Assembly: GCA_905221605.1 (NCBI GenBank)
Contig: CAJNDS010000722.1
Coordinates: forward strand, 1-64,000
DNA from: Symbiodinium natans
Lineage: Eukaryota; Sar; Dinophyceae; Suessiales; Symbiodiniaceae
Direction of reading: 5' to 3'
Length of the DNA: 64,000 bases
Shown here: in pieces, positions 24,966-36,727 of the stretch
How positions within the stretch are numbered: position 1 is the stretch's first letter
Layout: the number at the start of each line of letters is the position of its first letter
Translations under genes and position numbers: made by a program
The notes under the pieces: model-generated
Databases searched by the model: none
The model's input: only the letters and a program-made list of their open reading frames with translations
Told to the model about the DNA's origin: nothing

Positions 24966-25771
24966 AAGACACCGCACATAGCATGGTAACGGACATCTGG
25001 GCGCCTGAAAAACGCCGCAAATAGCATGGTAGCGGACATCTGGGCGCATGAAAACACCGCAAATAGCATGGTAACGGACATCTGGGCGCATGAAAACACC
25101 GCAAGCAAATATCATGGTAACGGACATCTGGGCGCTTGAAAACACCGCAAATAGCATGGTAACGGACATCTGGGCGCTTGAAAACACCGCAAATAGCATG
25201 GTAACAGACATCTGGGCGCTTGAAAACACCGCAAATAGCACGGTGACGGACATCTGGGCGCTCGAAAACACCGCAAGTAGCATGGTAACGGACATCTGGG
25301 CGCTTGAAAACACCGCAAATAGCATGGTAACGGACATCTGGGCGCTTGAAAACACCGCAAATAGCACGGTAACGGACATCTGGGCGCATGAAAACGCCGC
25401 AAATAGCATGGTAACGGACATCTGGCCGCTTGAAAACACCGCAAATAGCACGGTAACGGACATCTGGGCGCTCGACGTCTGGGCGCTTGAGAACAGCGCA
25501 AAGAGCATGGTAACGCTTGGAAACACCGCAATTAGCACGGTAACGGACATCTGGGTGCTTGAAAACACCGCAAATAGCATGGTAACAGACATCTGGGCGC
25601 TTGAAAACACCGCAAATAGCACGGTGACGGACGTCTGGGCGCTCGAAAACACCGCAAGTAGCATGGTAACGGACATCTGGGCGCTTGAAAACACCGCAAA
25701 TAGCATGGTAACGGACATCTGGGCGCTTGAAAAACACCGCAAATAGCATGGTAACGGACATCTGCGCGCTC
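24966..25771. repeat. 42-bp minisatellite, block 1
   Basis: Tandem copies of the 42-bp unit ATGGTAACGGACATCTGGGC + GCTTGAAAACACCGCAAATA + GC, with point changes (GGTAGCGG, GTGACGG, CTCGAAAAC) and a few shortened units near 25470-25530. The period is 14 codons, so one plus frame (MVTDIWALENTANS repeated) and all three minus frames stay open. Hence the very long ORFs. Confidence 0.95.
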
Positions 25772-25935
25772 TGCACCGACCCTCTAAGTAGTACGCCGGG
25801 GACATCCGGAGCTTCCGTGGCTGGAAAGTCGACTTTTCTAGTACAAACGTAGTACGCCGCGGACACGCGGAGCTTCCGTGGCTGGAAAGTCGACTTTTTG
25901 TAGTACAGACGTAGTACGCCGCGGACGCCCTGGGC
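25772..25935. repeat. Spacer segment of the higher-order repeat, copy 2
   Basis: A near-copy of 24796-24965 with the same two sub-units. It lacks the TTC triplication seen at 24838-24843. Confidence 0.85.
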
Positions 25936-26790
25936 GTCTGAAGACACCGCACATAGCATGGTAATGGACATCTGGGCGCCTGAAAAACACCGCAAATAGC
26001 ATGGTAGCGGACATCTGGGCGCATGAAAACACCGCAAATAGCATGGTAACGGACATCTGGGCGCATGAAAACACCGCAAACAAATATCATGTTAACGGAC
26101 ATCTGGGCGCTTGAAAACACCGCAAATAGCACGGTAACGGACATCTGGGCGCTTGAAAACACCGCAAATAGCATGGTAACAGACATCTGGGTGCTTGAAA
26201 ACACCGCAAATAGCACGGTGACGGACGTCTGGGCGCTCGAAAACACCGCAAGTAGCATGGTAACGGACATCTGGGCGCTTGAAAACACCGCAAATAGCAT
26301 GGTAACGGACATCTGGGCGCTTGAAAAACACCGCAAATAGCATGGTAACGGACATCTGGGCGCTTGAAAAACACCGCAAATAGCATGGTAGCGGACATCT
26401 GGGCGCATGAAAACACCGCAAATAGCATGGTAACGGACATCTGGGCGCATGAAAACACCGCAAATATCATGGTAACGGACATCTGGGCGCTTGAAAACAC
26501 CGCAAATAGCATGGTAACGGACATCTGGGCGCTTGAAAACACCGCAAATAGCATGGTAACAGACATCTGGGCGCTTGAAAACACCGCAAATAGCACGGTG
26601 ACGGACGTCTGGGCGCTCGAAAACACCGCAAGTAGCATGGTAACGGACATCTGGGCGCTTGAAAACACCGCAAATAGCACGGTAACGGACATCTGGGCGC
26701 TTGAAAAACACCGCAAATAGCATGGTAACGGACATCTGGGCGCTTGAAAACACCGCAAGTAGCATGGTAACGGAGTTCCGCGCGCGTGAA
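25936..26790. repeat. 42-bp minisatellite, block 2
   Basis: Second array of the same 42-bp unit, with the same variants in similar order as block 1. This indicates duplication of a larger segment. It ends at GGAGTTCCGCGCG near 26775. Confidence 0.95.
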
Positions 26791-26829
26791 GACACGGGGA
26801 TGTTTTTGTCTTTTCTCGTCGACAACCTC

Positions 26830-27150
26830 GCACACGCAGAGACACACACACACACACGGAGAGATACAGACACAGACACAGCCACAGACACAGACGCAGA
26901 CGCAGACAGAGACAGAGACAGAGACAGAGACAGAGACAGAGACACAGACACAGACACAGACACAGACACAGACACAGACACAGACACAGACACAGACACA
27001 CACACACACACGGACACAGACACGGACACACACATACACGAGCAGAGACACACGGACACACGGACACACGGACACACGGACACACGGACACACGGACACA
27101 CGGACACACGGACACACGGACACACACACACGGACACACACACACACTTT
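26830..27150. repeat. CA/GA-rich microsatellites (GACACA, CACACGGA)
   Basis: Successive arrays of GAGACA, GACACA and then CACACGGA (period 8). The Cys/Val/Ser-rich minus-strand ORFs are translations of this. Confidence 0.9.
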
Positions 27151-27884
27151 GGCTTGGCATGAACTGATGCAGTGATCACGGTACCAACATGTACCAACCA
27201 CCAGACCCACAACACACTCAAGAGGAGTCAAGAAGAAGGGAAGAAAGAAAAGGAGCATGGTTGCCTGCCTCGGGACTTCAGGGTACATGATGTCACAAGC
27301 AGTGTGGTATCCCACTCTACATGCAGGTACGTCCAGGTGATCAGCCTGGATATCCTCCCAACTCATAAGCAGCTTCATTGGCAGTGAGCTTATGAGCGGG
27401 TCACTGCCCCCTGCAAATGGAAAAGTCCGTCACAGCGATCACCATGTTCAGGCGTTTACACACACACACGCCCCGAAGGGCGAAAGGACGCGAAGAAGCA
27501 AGCAGGTGTCAGCAAGCCAGTCATGAACAGCAACAAGAGAGGAGGCAGAGACAACAAAACAGGAACGACACCAGGAGGCAACAAGAAACGCGAAAACAAC
27601 AAAACAGGGGGTCAGACAGCAACATGGGAGGACAGTCAATGACATGTCTGTTTAAGGATTCCGGATACCTTGAGCGCGTGCCTACCTGGTCCTCCTACCT
27701 GCACATGCACAGACGATCTACCTGCACTCCTAGGGAAAGCACATGTTCAGCAAGCTGTCTCTACTGATCAACACACACACACAGACACACACACACATTC
27801 ACACTCACACTTACCCACGCACTTACTCGCGCACCTCTCTACTCTTTCTCAATGGATAAATTTGCATGTGGGGTGATCCGGTCC
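27151..27884. other. Anonymous sequence with a CA patch
   Basis: No supported gene. A (CA)n patch lies at about 27767-27800. Several short AACAACAAAACAGG words occur near 27520-27610. Confidence 0.45.
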
Positions 27885-28130
27885 TTTAATTATTTGTCAA
27901 TGAATTAATTGAATTAATTATCAATTAACAATTAATTACTTCATGATTAATGAATGATTAATGAATTACTTAAATATTAATAATTAATTCATAATTACTA
28001 ATTAATCAACAAATTAATAAGTAATAAATAAATAAATTAACAAATAATTAATAATCAAATTATAGTAAACCATAAAAAAAAAACTATTAATCAATAATGA
28101 ATTAATAATTCATTATTATTTCATTAAGAC
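27885..28130. repeat. AT-rich block, second copy type
   Basis: Same composition and words (AATTAATTAATAATT) as 22215-22912, about 245 bp. Confidence 0.9.
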
Positions 28131-28233
28131 TTATATGATGTTGCAAATCATGCTTAGGCTCCTCTGCCACCCCTAGGGGTTGCAGCAGGGCTATAGAGAT
28201 GCCGAAAACTGGAAAACCAAACACAGCCAAAAC

Positions 28234-28429
28234 CAACAAAAAACCAAAAACTGAAAAACCAAAAAAACAAAACCAAAAAAACCAAAAAAAAACAAAAAAA
28301 CCAATTTTGAGGAACTTTTCGATGTAAGGGCTGATAATAAGCCACTTCCAGGAGTTCCCCAAAATTGGTTTTTTTGGTTTTTTTGGTTTTGGTTTTTTTG
28401 GTTTTCCAGTTTTTGGTTTTTTTTGTTGT
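28234..28429. repeat. Long foldback hairpin, arms of about 80 bp
   Basis: The left arm (about 28234-28316) is rich in AAAAACCAAAA. The right arm (about 28350-28429) is its imperfect reverse complement, rich in TTTTTTGGTTTT. CCAATTTTG and CAAAATTGG mark the inner ends of the long A/T part, and GGAACT pairs with AGTTCC further in. The loop is about 35 nt. Lys/Pro-rich and Phe/Trp-rich ORFs across it are artefacts. Confidence 0.85.
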
Positions 28430-28433
28430 GTGG

Positions 28434-28488
28434 GTATAATGAGTTCGCTGCGAGAAAGCAACAAAAACGCAGCGGACTCATTTTACCT
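28434..28488. repeat. Small hairpin overlapping the right inverted-repeat arm
   Basis: GGTATAATGAGTTCGCTGCG (28434-28453) pairs with CGCAGCGGACTCATTTTACC (28469-28488) at 18 of 20 positions across a 15-nt loop. The right half belongs to the 45-bp repeat shared with 22005-22049. The left half is absent at that other site. Confidence 0.85.
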
Positions 28489-28496
28489 CCAAACCT
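28452..28496 (-). repeat. 45-bp inverted repeat, right copy
   Basis: Exact reverse complement of 22005-22049, about 6.4 kb away. It is followed outward by TA-rich DNA (28497-28560), as at the left copy. Confidence 0.9.
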
Positions 28497-28579
28497 TATT
28501 ATATTATATTATATATATATATATACATACGTATGTGTATGTGTGTATATATCTATATGGTGCAGCGTCGCTGCCCCCG

Positions 28580-28621
<42 letters not shown>
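28580..28621. repeat. Poly-C run of 42 bases
   Basis: An uninterrupted C homopolymer, followed by further C-rich DNA to about 28665. The length in the assembly may be unreliable. Confidence 0.9.
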
Positions 28622-28623
<2 letters not shown>

Positions 28624-28721
28624 AACCTCCTCGCCCCCCCCCATGAACCCCCCCCCCCCCCAAATTCTTTCCCCAACCCTTTCCTCTGTGGTTTGGGCCC
28701 CCCTGTGGGGCGGTGTGGTTG

Positions 28722-29015
28722 GGGTTTGGGTTGAGGGTTTAGGGTTTAGGGTTGAGGGTTTAGGGTCTAGGGTTTGGGTTTAGGGTTTAAGGGTTTAGGG
28801 TTTAGGGTTTCGGGTTTAGGGTTTCGGGTTTCGGGTTTAGGGTCCCCGCCCCGCCCCCCTGTGGTTTGGGCCGCCCTGTGGGGTGGTGTGGTTGGGGTGT
28901 GGGTTTGGGTTGAGGGTTAGGTTTAGGGTTTAGGGTTTAGGGCTTGGGGCTTAGGGTTTAGGGTTTAGGGTTTAGGGTTTAAGGTTTAGGGTTTAGGGTT
29001 TTAGGGTTTAGGGGG
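28722..29015 (+). repeat. Interstitial telomere-like arrays, TTTAGGG
   Basis: Two runs of TTTAGGG and variants (TTGAGGG, TTTCGGG), separated by a partly duplicated segment containing CCCCTGTGGTTTGGGC (near 28684 and 28856). G-rich on the plus strand. Confidence 0.92.
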
Positions 29016-32000
29016 AACCATATATATGTACCCCCCCCCAAAGATCTACATGTTTTCATGGGTTGTCGATGCGAAGCTGGAGATTTGCTTGAGGGATCCC
29101 TAATCCTAAAGAGCAGTTTTGTAACCTTACGGGGCTGAAATCTTATTCGCTCATCCTAAACGCGCTCGAAGGAAAGGCTGGTGAAAAGGTGCTCCAGTCC
29201 CGATCCCGCGTGGGGTCTGGCTTGCTGGGATGGGGTGGCCTTTTGCCTTCCTCTGTGTGCGGGGGTTTGAGGGACTGAGTCTTGAATTTTCTGGTTTTAG
29301 CGTTTACTTATCGTTCATGGCAGAGTCTAAGGTTTGAGGGCTGGCTTTAGGACTGGTTGCGTAGGGTTGCTCCTACCCCTACGAGACCGTACCAAAGGGG
29401 GACGAAGGGAAGGCCGGGAAGAGCACAATCTTCACGCTTCGCTCAGCTTTGCACCTTCTCTCCGTAGTACGGAACCGGCGCCTTGTCAGAATGTCAAAAG
29501 CCCAGAGCCCAATGTAGGCACGAAATGCCCCCCAAGCCTCGCAAGCGTAGACCCGAAGCTCTTCTGGAAGTATGGAAGTGATCACCTGCGACACCATGTC
29601 AAAACCCTTGCTGTTCAAAGCCTGGGTCCAGTATGATGTTGAGAGACAGAACTGTCCCAAAGCGACTCTGCTTCCGTTGCATGATATAGTCTGACAGGCA
29701 TATGTGGTATAAGGCCCCGGCGTTCTGCAGATTGCACACGGTAGCCCTGCAGAGGGCAATTCCAACGCTGGAGCTCAAGCAACGCAGCGCATTGCAAAGT
29801 GACAAGCAACTGCCTTTAGCGTGTCAATGCTTGGCACTGCCTCCAGATGTAGCTCAAGAATGACACGCGACTGGTGTCCCAAAGCGCCTGGAAAGTGAGT
29901 CGAGTTGGGTCTCCTTCCTAAAGGTCCGATCCGCCTGTGCACCCAAGAAGTGCCACGGTAGTTCTGCAACTCGTCCAGCCAAGGCCGCCTGCGCTCCACG
30001 AATCACAATGATCACGTGTGGCTCCTGTTGTAGTCGCTTGAGACTCTACTCACTAGCATGGACCATCCTGCACCGCTCCGGTCACGTTGGGTTGGGATTT
30101 ATCGATTTATCCAACACTACAGACTGCGAACCCTGTCCCCTGTCTCTGTCGAGAGGAGAGTTTTCCACATCTGCCCCCGTTGTGTTGGCATGCTGTTGCT
30201 CTCCGGCTATTCGGGGGAGTTCCTAAGGCCTTCGCTTGCCCAACATCCGTGATCTGAGCTTGGGGCTACTTCCCAGCTCCTCTTGTCGGGTTAACCCACC
30301 CTAATGGTGGTGCACGGTTTCCCGGCGCAGGTAAGTCTTGTAGGGTTCGGCCATCTTGTGTAATGCTGCCGAACGGGCTAGACTAGATTGGCGATACAGT
30401 CACAGAGGCCCTCCAAGCCTGATCCAGTGCGGTGCGGTGCTGCCTGTCCAAGATGACAAACAGAAGTGCCGCACAGCACAATCTCATACATTTGCTTGCT
30501 GCATCGAGCGCTCAAAGCGGGCTTCAGAAAAGTCTGAGACACTTCCGGCGCACGAGGAGCAGGGCATTCGTATACCATTTTGTAATTCTGGGCAAACTCT
30601 GCGCATAGCATCGTGGCTACAATGCCTACATGCATGTCAGGCATGGCGGCATCATAGCACGTCTGCTGTGGAAATTCATCGGACGTCGTTTTGAGAATTC
30701 AACGCCACTTTTGTCATTTGATAAACTGGACGAAGGATTTCGTGTCCGAAGGTGGACATGATGGGCCTGCTGTTGGAGGGTCCTACTGCTTCGCAAACGC
30801 AATGATGTTCGCAGCATGCTTGCAAACTTTGTTCACATCGGAGTCGGCATTGCACCGTGCGGTTCCAGCTCTGAGGTTTGGCTTGGTTTATTGAGAAACA
30901 TCTATTCGAAACGTTTCCGAGGCTCCTGAAAAGCCCTGCTCGTAAGTCCCCGCACATCCCCGAAACGCATCACGACGCCTCGAAATCCATGGGGTTTCCA
31001 CAACGCGTGCAGCATGTACCAATAGTGGAGACTACTACAGTGCTGCGCCCAGCATACACGACGGCGTACACAGCATGACGTGGTTTTCGAGGGCCTTGCC
31101 AGCTCCAAGAAGTGCAGTACTAGTGCCACTGCCAGAAGCCAGCGCCATCTGCACAGCAAGAGAAACTATCAGCTTATCCTCCCATGACCGCCTCTCTGCA
31201 GTCCCTGTGGCCACATTCACATGGAGCAGGAGCCGACTGAACATATGGAAACTGTGCACACAAGTTGTGAAGAGCAGCCAGACAGGGCCAACTCTAGATC
31301 AGCAATTGCTGAGAACTTTGACAAGCCCTGCGCCTCGAAAGCCCGCAGCATACCAAGCTGAGCAAGCCGAAGGTGAAGGCCAAACCTGACACCGTTCTAG
31401 CACAGCCAACGTGTGCCTACTTCAAAGAAGAAACATGCGACAAAAGGTGGAGAAAAGGTGCAAGGCATTCCAAGAGAATCGCTAAACACAGAGCTGCTGC
31501 ACGCACAAGCCAATCTGAGTTCAATCTCATGGCTGGTGACTCACCCGGCGCCGGTGAGGACCGAGAGCCAGAGAGGGAGATGAACATCAAGAAAAGAGCG
31601 AGAGCGCCAGAAAAAGAGAGAGAGAGAGAGTGAGAGCAAGACATGAAAAACACCTTACAGGAATTGCCATAATCCTAAGCCTACGCAAACACTAGTCACG
31701 CTACATTTCAATCCATTGAGAAGTGGCTTTTTGACCTTTCACGAGGCTTGTAATCTGAGTCCCAAGCTGCGTGTGGCAAAACGGGGCGAGCACCGGACGG
31801 CCTCGAGCACCGGACAGCCCCAGCCCGCAAAACATCCAAAACCATGAAAATCCTTGAAGTCGAGGTTGCCATACCATCCAAATGCTTTCCATTCGTATAA
31901 AGATTCGTAGATTACCGTAGGTGTTCGAGCTTCCACTGTGCCGCTACCGACTGCCAAGCCAAACAAACGAATAAAATGCAAAAAGGTCTTGACCAAGAAC

Positions 32001-35000
32001 AGCACCGGCAACTGCGAGCCATGGTGGAACGCAGCAAATCAAATGCACACGCGGCACACCTTGTGCAACCTTTTTACTGTAAGGCAGCAGCCATCCCCAG
32101 CAAAGCACAAATGGCGATCATGCTGGTGACGCTGGCAATGATGATGAGGCCTTGAGAGCTCGACAAGGTGCAGAGGGACATTCTTTTGTTGGGGGGTGGA
32201 GGGTGGCAGGGGTTCCTTCGCAGGCATCGCGGTTTTGAGGCTTAGCATGTTAAGGACTGGCTTAGCGAGTCAGGCCGAAGTCCCCGTTCAGGCTCTGGTT
32301 TCGGATGCTGAAATCCAACAATTTGATCAAGGATCGTCCAACACAGGCTGTTGGGGCATGAACGGAAAGACTCAGCACACGAAGTGTTGCAGAGCCCGGC
32401 CGCACAGCACATGAAAAGCGCCAAGTATCCTGCCGACTGCTCTCAAGGGTGATGCCTCGGCAGCCAAGCAGCAGAAACAGCAAAAGAAAACGCGAAGAGG
32501 GCACAGCTGCTCACCGGTCAGAGCACTTCTCTCAGCATCTTCCGGAGAGCACATCTGAGCACATCTGAGCACATCTGAGCACGTGGGCAAAGATTTGGCG
32601 GAGCTCGCTGGCATCTGGCTGCATGGCCATGTAGACGCCCACCTGAGAGCAAGTGTCGAAGTGTCGGAGCTCAAAGAAACATCTCTTAAATTTTAAACTC
32701 AAAAGGTCGCGGCCGCTGCGGGTGCATAGAGCACCAGGAGGGCCAGGGCCCTCTTCACGGCATGGCCATCTGCCAGCCGCCTGAGAGTGGAGCTCGAACT
32801 CAAGAGCACTCTGACTCCAAGACGGACACGGAGCAGCAACGACGCGGCGTTGGGAAGCAGGAAGCCGAGGGATGCGGCGTCGCCACCACCAGGAAGCCCA
32901 CACAAGCCATGCACCAACCCCACGGCACATACACACCTGAGTCACGCCTGCACGCTCAGCGTGCCGTGTAGTAGGACATCCGACATCTTCCGACACGTAA
33001 GGCTGAAACCTTCCTGCAGAAAGTGGGATGGTTGCAGGCCTGCAGCAGACCACTGGCGGACTCGCGAAATGTGCTGAGCCACATGGCTTTGCGCGGACTG
33101 CCCCTTCCGGCCAACAATCCTCCGATGCCTCGATCATGCCAGCTGAGGAGGCAGAGAAGCGCGGGAAGCACTGGAGGTGTCGTGGCCTGGCAAGACGACA
33201 AAACAAGAAGACGAACAGCCGAACAGCCGAACAGCTTGTCAGAAGAAAAGCTAAAGGCATGTCCCGGCATGGTTGGGCTCTTTCGGTTTCTTCGGCTTCT
33301 GTCGACTTCTTCAGTGCTTGACTGCATGTCGCATAGTTCATATAGTTCGCTCACCGCGCATTGGAGGGCCCCCCTCACCTAATACAATGGCGCGATAAGG
33401 CGCGATCAGCTGCCAGAAGCGAAAAGCTCAAGAAGGTGAGGCAAAAGTCCGTACAGGTAGAAAGATACAGGCGGCCGAGGACTTCACAGAAGAGTCGAGG
33501 AGAGCACGGGGTCCCCTGCATCATGTCAGGAGGCCGGCCAAAGCCCACTCGCTGCTGTTGGCAGAGTTTGTAGGGTTTTCATTTGCAGCGGCGTACTCAT
33601 GCGGAAACACAGAGACAGTGGCGCACTTTAAAAGTGATTCTCAATTAATCCCTTTTACCCCTCCAACAAGCGTGCAACTTGCAACTCCCAAAATTCTGGC
33701 AATCGGCCGGAGAAAGGATGAGCTCCACGGCCAGCAAGGCGACGGAGAGCCGCTCCAGGCCTGCAACCACACAGAACGACGGATCACCATGTTGTCATCA
33801 GATGTGATCGCATGCGTGTCAGAATCCTTCCCTTCACCATCCTTCGCCCTTCATCTTTCTTCTTGCAAACTACGAGTCTCTTGCCCGCTTGCGCCACTGA
33901 CACACGTGAGGCGGGCGCACCCTCGGGAGCTGCGTCGACCATTGCCGCCGTCATTGTGGAGGAAGCACCGGGAATGGCTCCGTACAAGCCAACAATGCAG
34001 ACTGCCTGAGGGAAGCTGCTGAGCGGATCTAATGAATCTCAAGACCACACGTCGCCATCCAAAAAAGCAGACATCCACCAAGCTTCAAGCAATGATGTGG
34101 GCATGCCTGGAACACCATGCTTGAAGCAAAGGACGCTCTTGCAAACATTCTGGGTAAACCGCAGCAACTCGGGCTAAGGCCAGCCCGAGCCTGTGCCACA
34201 GGCTGAGGCTGTGCCGAGAAGACGCCTTGCAACATCAACAGTGCGAGCATGTGCGCGAGCCCTATGTGAGTCCTGTGTGTTCAAAATTGAGACCACGCCC
34301 AAGACAGCCCTGCCTCACGGGCAGAACAAGGCCGAAAGCTGCAGCCTGAAGTGTTGTCAGATCCCTGCAGAGCCTTAAGAGGTGAGAGGCCCTGAGCAGG
34401 AGACGGCCACTGCAGCCAGCAGCCCGCAGAGTGGCCCAGGGCTCCGACCAGCCTGACCCCGAACTAGAAGCCGACGATAGAAGCCAGAAGCTGGCATGAA
34501 TCGGAATCCTCCCAATCCAGGGCCCGGCACCGCGTCTCGCAAAGGCGCGTCTGGCACATGTTGGAGGAAGGCCTCCAAAGCAGCGCAAGCGAGGAAGAGG
34601 TCCAAAAGCATGCGCTCAGAGCGGTGCTCAGAAGGTCAACTCTCCATTTCCTCTGTAAGGCGCCTGGAAGCCGACGGCGCCCAAGCTCAAGCTCGGCAGG
34701 GCAAACTGAGTCAGTGAGCCATGTGACCCCCGAGATGTTCTTTCAGAGAGGGCTTTGTTAGACTCCCCGCTGCTAAATGTCAATGACAAATGGTCTTCAA
34801 CCTTGTAAACCACTCAAATGGAATGCCAAGAGTGCGACAGTCAGCAGCCTTGGAATGAGCATGTGCTGACACGTTTAATTCACGTGACAACAAAGTCGGC
34901 GACAACAATTTCAGGTGGGGACTTCTCAAATGACACGTTAGCGTTTGCAAAAGGAGCCTTCGCATCGCCTCCTCCTCCAATGGATGTTCGAAGATTCCTT

Positions 35001-36596
35001 AGAAATCGCATCTCAAAGGCCTTCCTATGCTTCTATGGCCCGCACTTCAGGAGAAGCAATGGGTGAACCAAGAACTCCTTGGGGGTGCGACGATACTCCC
35101 GCGGTGGAAGCCTCAAGGCACCAACCTGCCATCTTCAACACCCGGTGCTGTACCAAGCAGCAGCGCACGGCAGGCTTTGCTGCAAGGGCCGCTCACCACC
35201 TTCTCTACGCGAATCCTTTGCAAATGCTGCAAGGGGACCTGATATCTGGACACGGAGGCCTGAGAACCACAGAGGGAAAACTGATGTCATGTCAACTGCT
35301 TCTCTGCGAAGGTCCAGGCAAGAGAAGAGTGGAGAGCCGGGCAGGCCTGCACACGACGAGCTGCTCACAAGACCAGTACGGGAAGATCCACAGCTCCGGT
35401 TACTTGCTGTTCAGTTGCTGAGCCTGCTGAAACTCGCCAGTGGCATCCTTGCCTCAAAGAGTCAAAACTTTGACACATCCTAACAGCCTCACTGGTCTAG
35501 TTCTACCTTTTTGCCTCTCTATGCTTGAAGCCGAGCCTGCAAGCTGACGCAGCACTTCCACACCTGGCCACGTGGGCACATAGCCACATGTGCCACACTT
35601 CCACGCTTTGCTGCATCTGGCCGTGCAGAGCAGGGCAAACTATGGGGCGAACCTCCTGGGTGCTCATGCCAAAGCCTGGAAGAGAGGACTCTCTGTCAAA
35701 GACCGACCCACGTTGGGACAATTGGGGCGCCCACGAAAGGTCGTAGACCACGCCTTCAATCACCAGCCTCACGAGGAAGCGCCAAAGTTAAAACCCATCG
35801 CTGGTGGCTTGGGAATCCTCGAGCAAAAATGGTTCTAGAATATTCTGGAATGCCGTTGTGTGCGCGGATCCGACCCCCAACAGAGATCAGCGATCAGTAT
35901 TCAAACAACCGTGTCTCACGCTCATCTGGGTTCAAAGCCAAAGAAGACCACTGTCTGCTTTGGACGCCAGGACCTCCGCTTGCAGGCTCTTCTCGCCAAG
36001 CTTGGCAAAAGAAACTCGGTGCAAGCTCTCACTACATACTCTATCATTCTCACCCATCCGAAATCAATGTACTAGGGGTTGTCAGAATACGGCCGATGCA
36101 TGTTGACACGCTTTCTTCAGCTAGCACCAAAACCACTCTAGCAAAGAGCAGAGTGACGGTCTGGACAGACACCATATCCCCCGGAGTCCCTGATGCGGCA
36201 AGCCTTCCAAGTGTACCCTCGCCAAACCCAGAGACCCCCCAATTTTTCAAAGCCTCCGCGTCGACCTCGTAGAGCGCTGCGGCCTTTTGGAAACGTTTGA
36301 ATGGATTTCAATGGTGTCAGCTTTCTGCTTACACATTCGAGGGAAGGCAGCGCACTAGAAAACTGCATGAGACAACTGCCCCAAACTGCCTGCTGAAACA
36401 AACCCCGTTTGCCTACGTGAGAAGACTTGCACCAAGCACCAAGTAGGATGGTTGGAACAATGCCCACTACACTTCCAAATCCTCATCCGGGAAAACACGG
36501 AAAGGAACATGGAACAGCAGGGATGAAGGACACAAAACGAGGGTCAGTGTGCACTGCAAATGTTCAGAATCCCCTACCCGGCCCTACCCAAGCTTG
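29016..36596. other. Anonymous sequence, no supported gene
   Basis: Many short ORFs, none recognised. A minus-strand stretch near 29690-29500 (SKGFDMVSQVITSILPEELR followed by VYACEAWGAFRAYIG) has exon-like texture but no family. Small local repeats are a GA tract at 31610-31632 and three copies of GAGCACATCT at 32550-32582. Confidence 0.4.
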
Positions 36597-36727
36597 GTAA
36601 AACCCTAAACCCTAAACCCTAAAAATCCCTAAACCCTAAAACACCCTAAACCCTAAAAATCCCTAAACCCTAAAAGTCCCTAAACCCTAAAAATCCCTAA
36701 ACCCTAAAAATCCCTAAACCCTAAAAA
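36597..36727 (-). repeat. Interstitial telomere-like array in CCCTAAA polarity
   Basis: About ten units of CCCTAAA, many spaced by AAAATC or AAAG. The G-rich strand is the minus strand, opposite to all arrays to the left. Confidence 0.92.

Noticed and set aside
23296-26790. CRISPR-like regular repeats
   Set aside because: Units are directly adjacent without unique spacers, and the genome is eukaryotic.
24762-27378. Minus-strand ORFs of up to 819 codons with repeats such as SAQMSVTMLFAVFS
   Set aside because: They follow from the 42-bp period and the CA-rich arrays. All three minus frames are open at once and no start context or domain exists.
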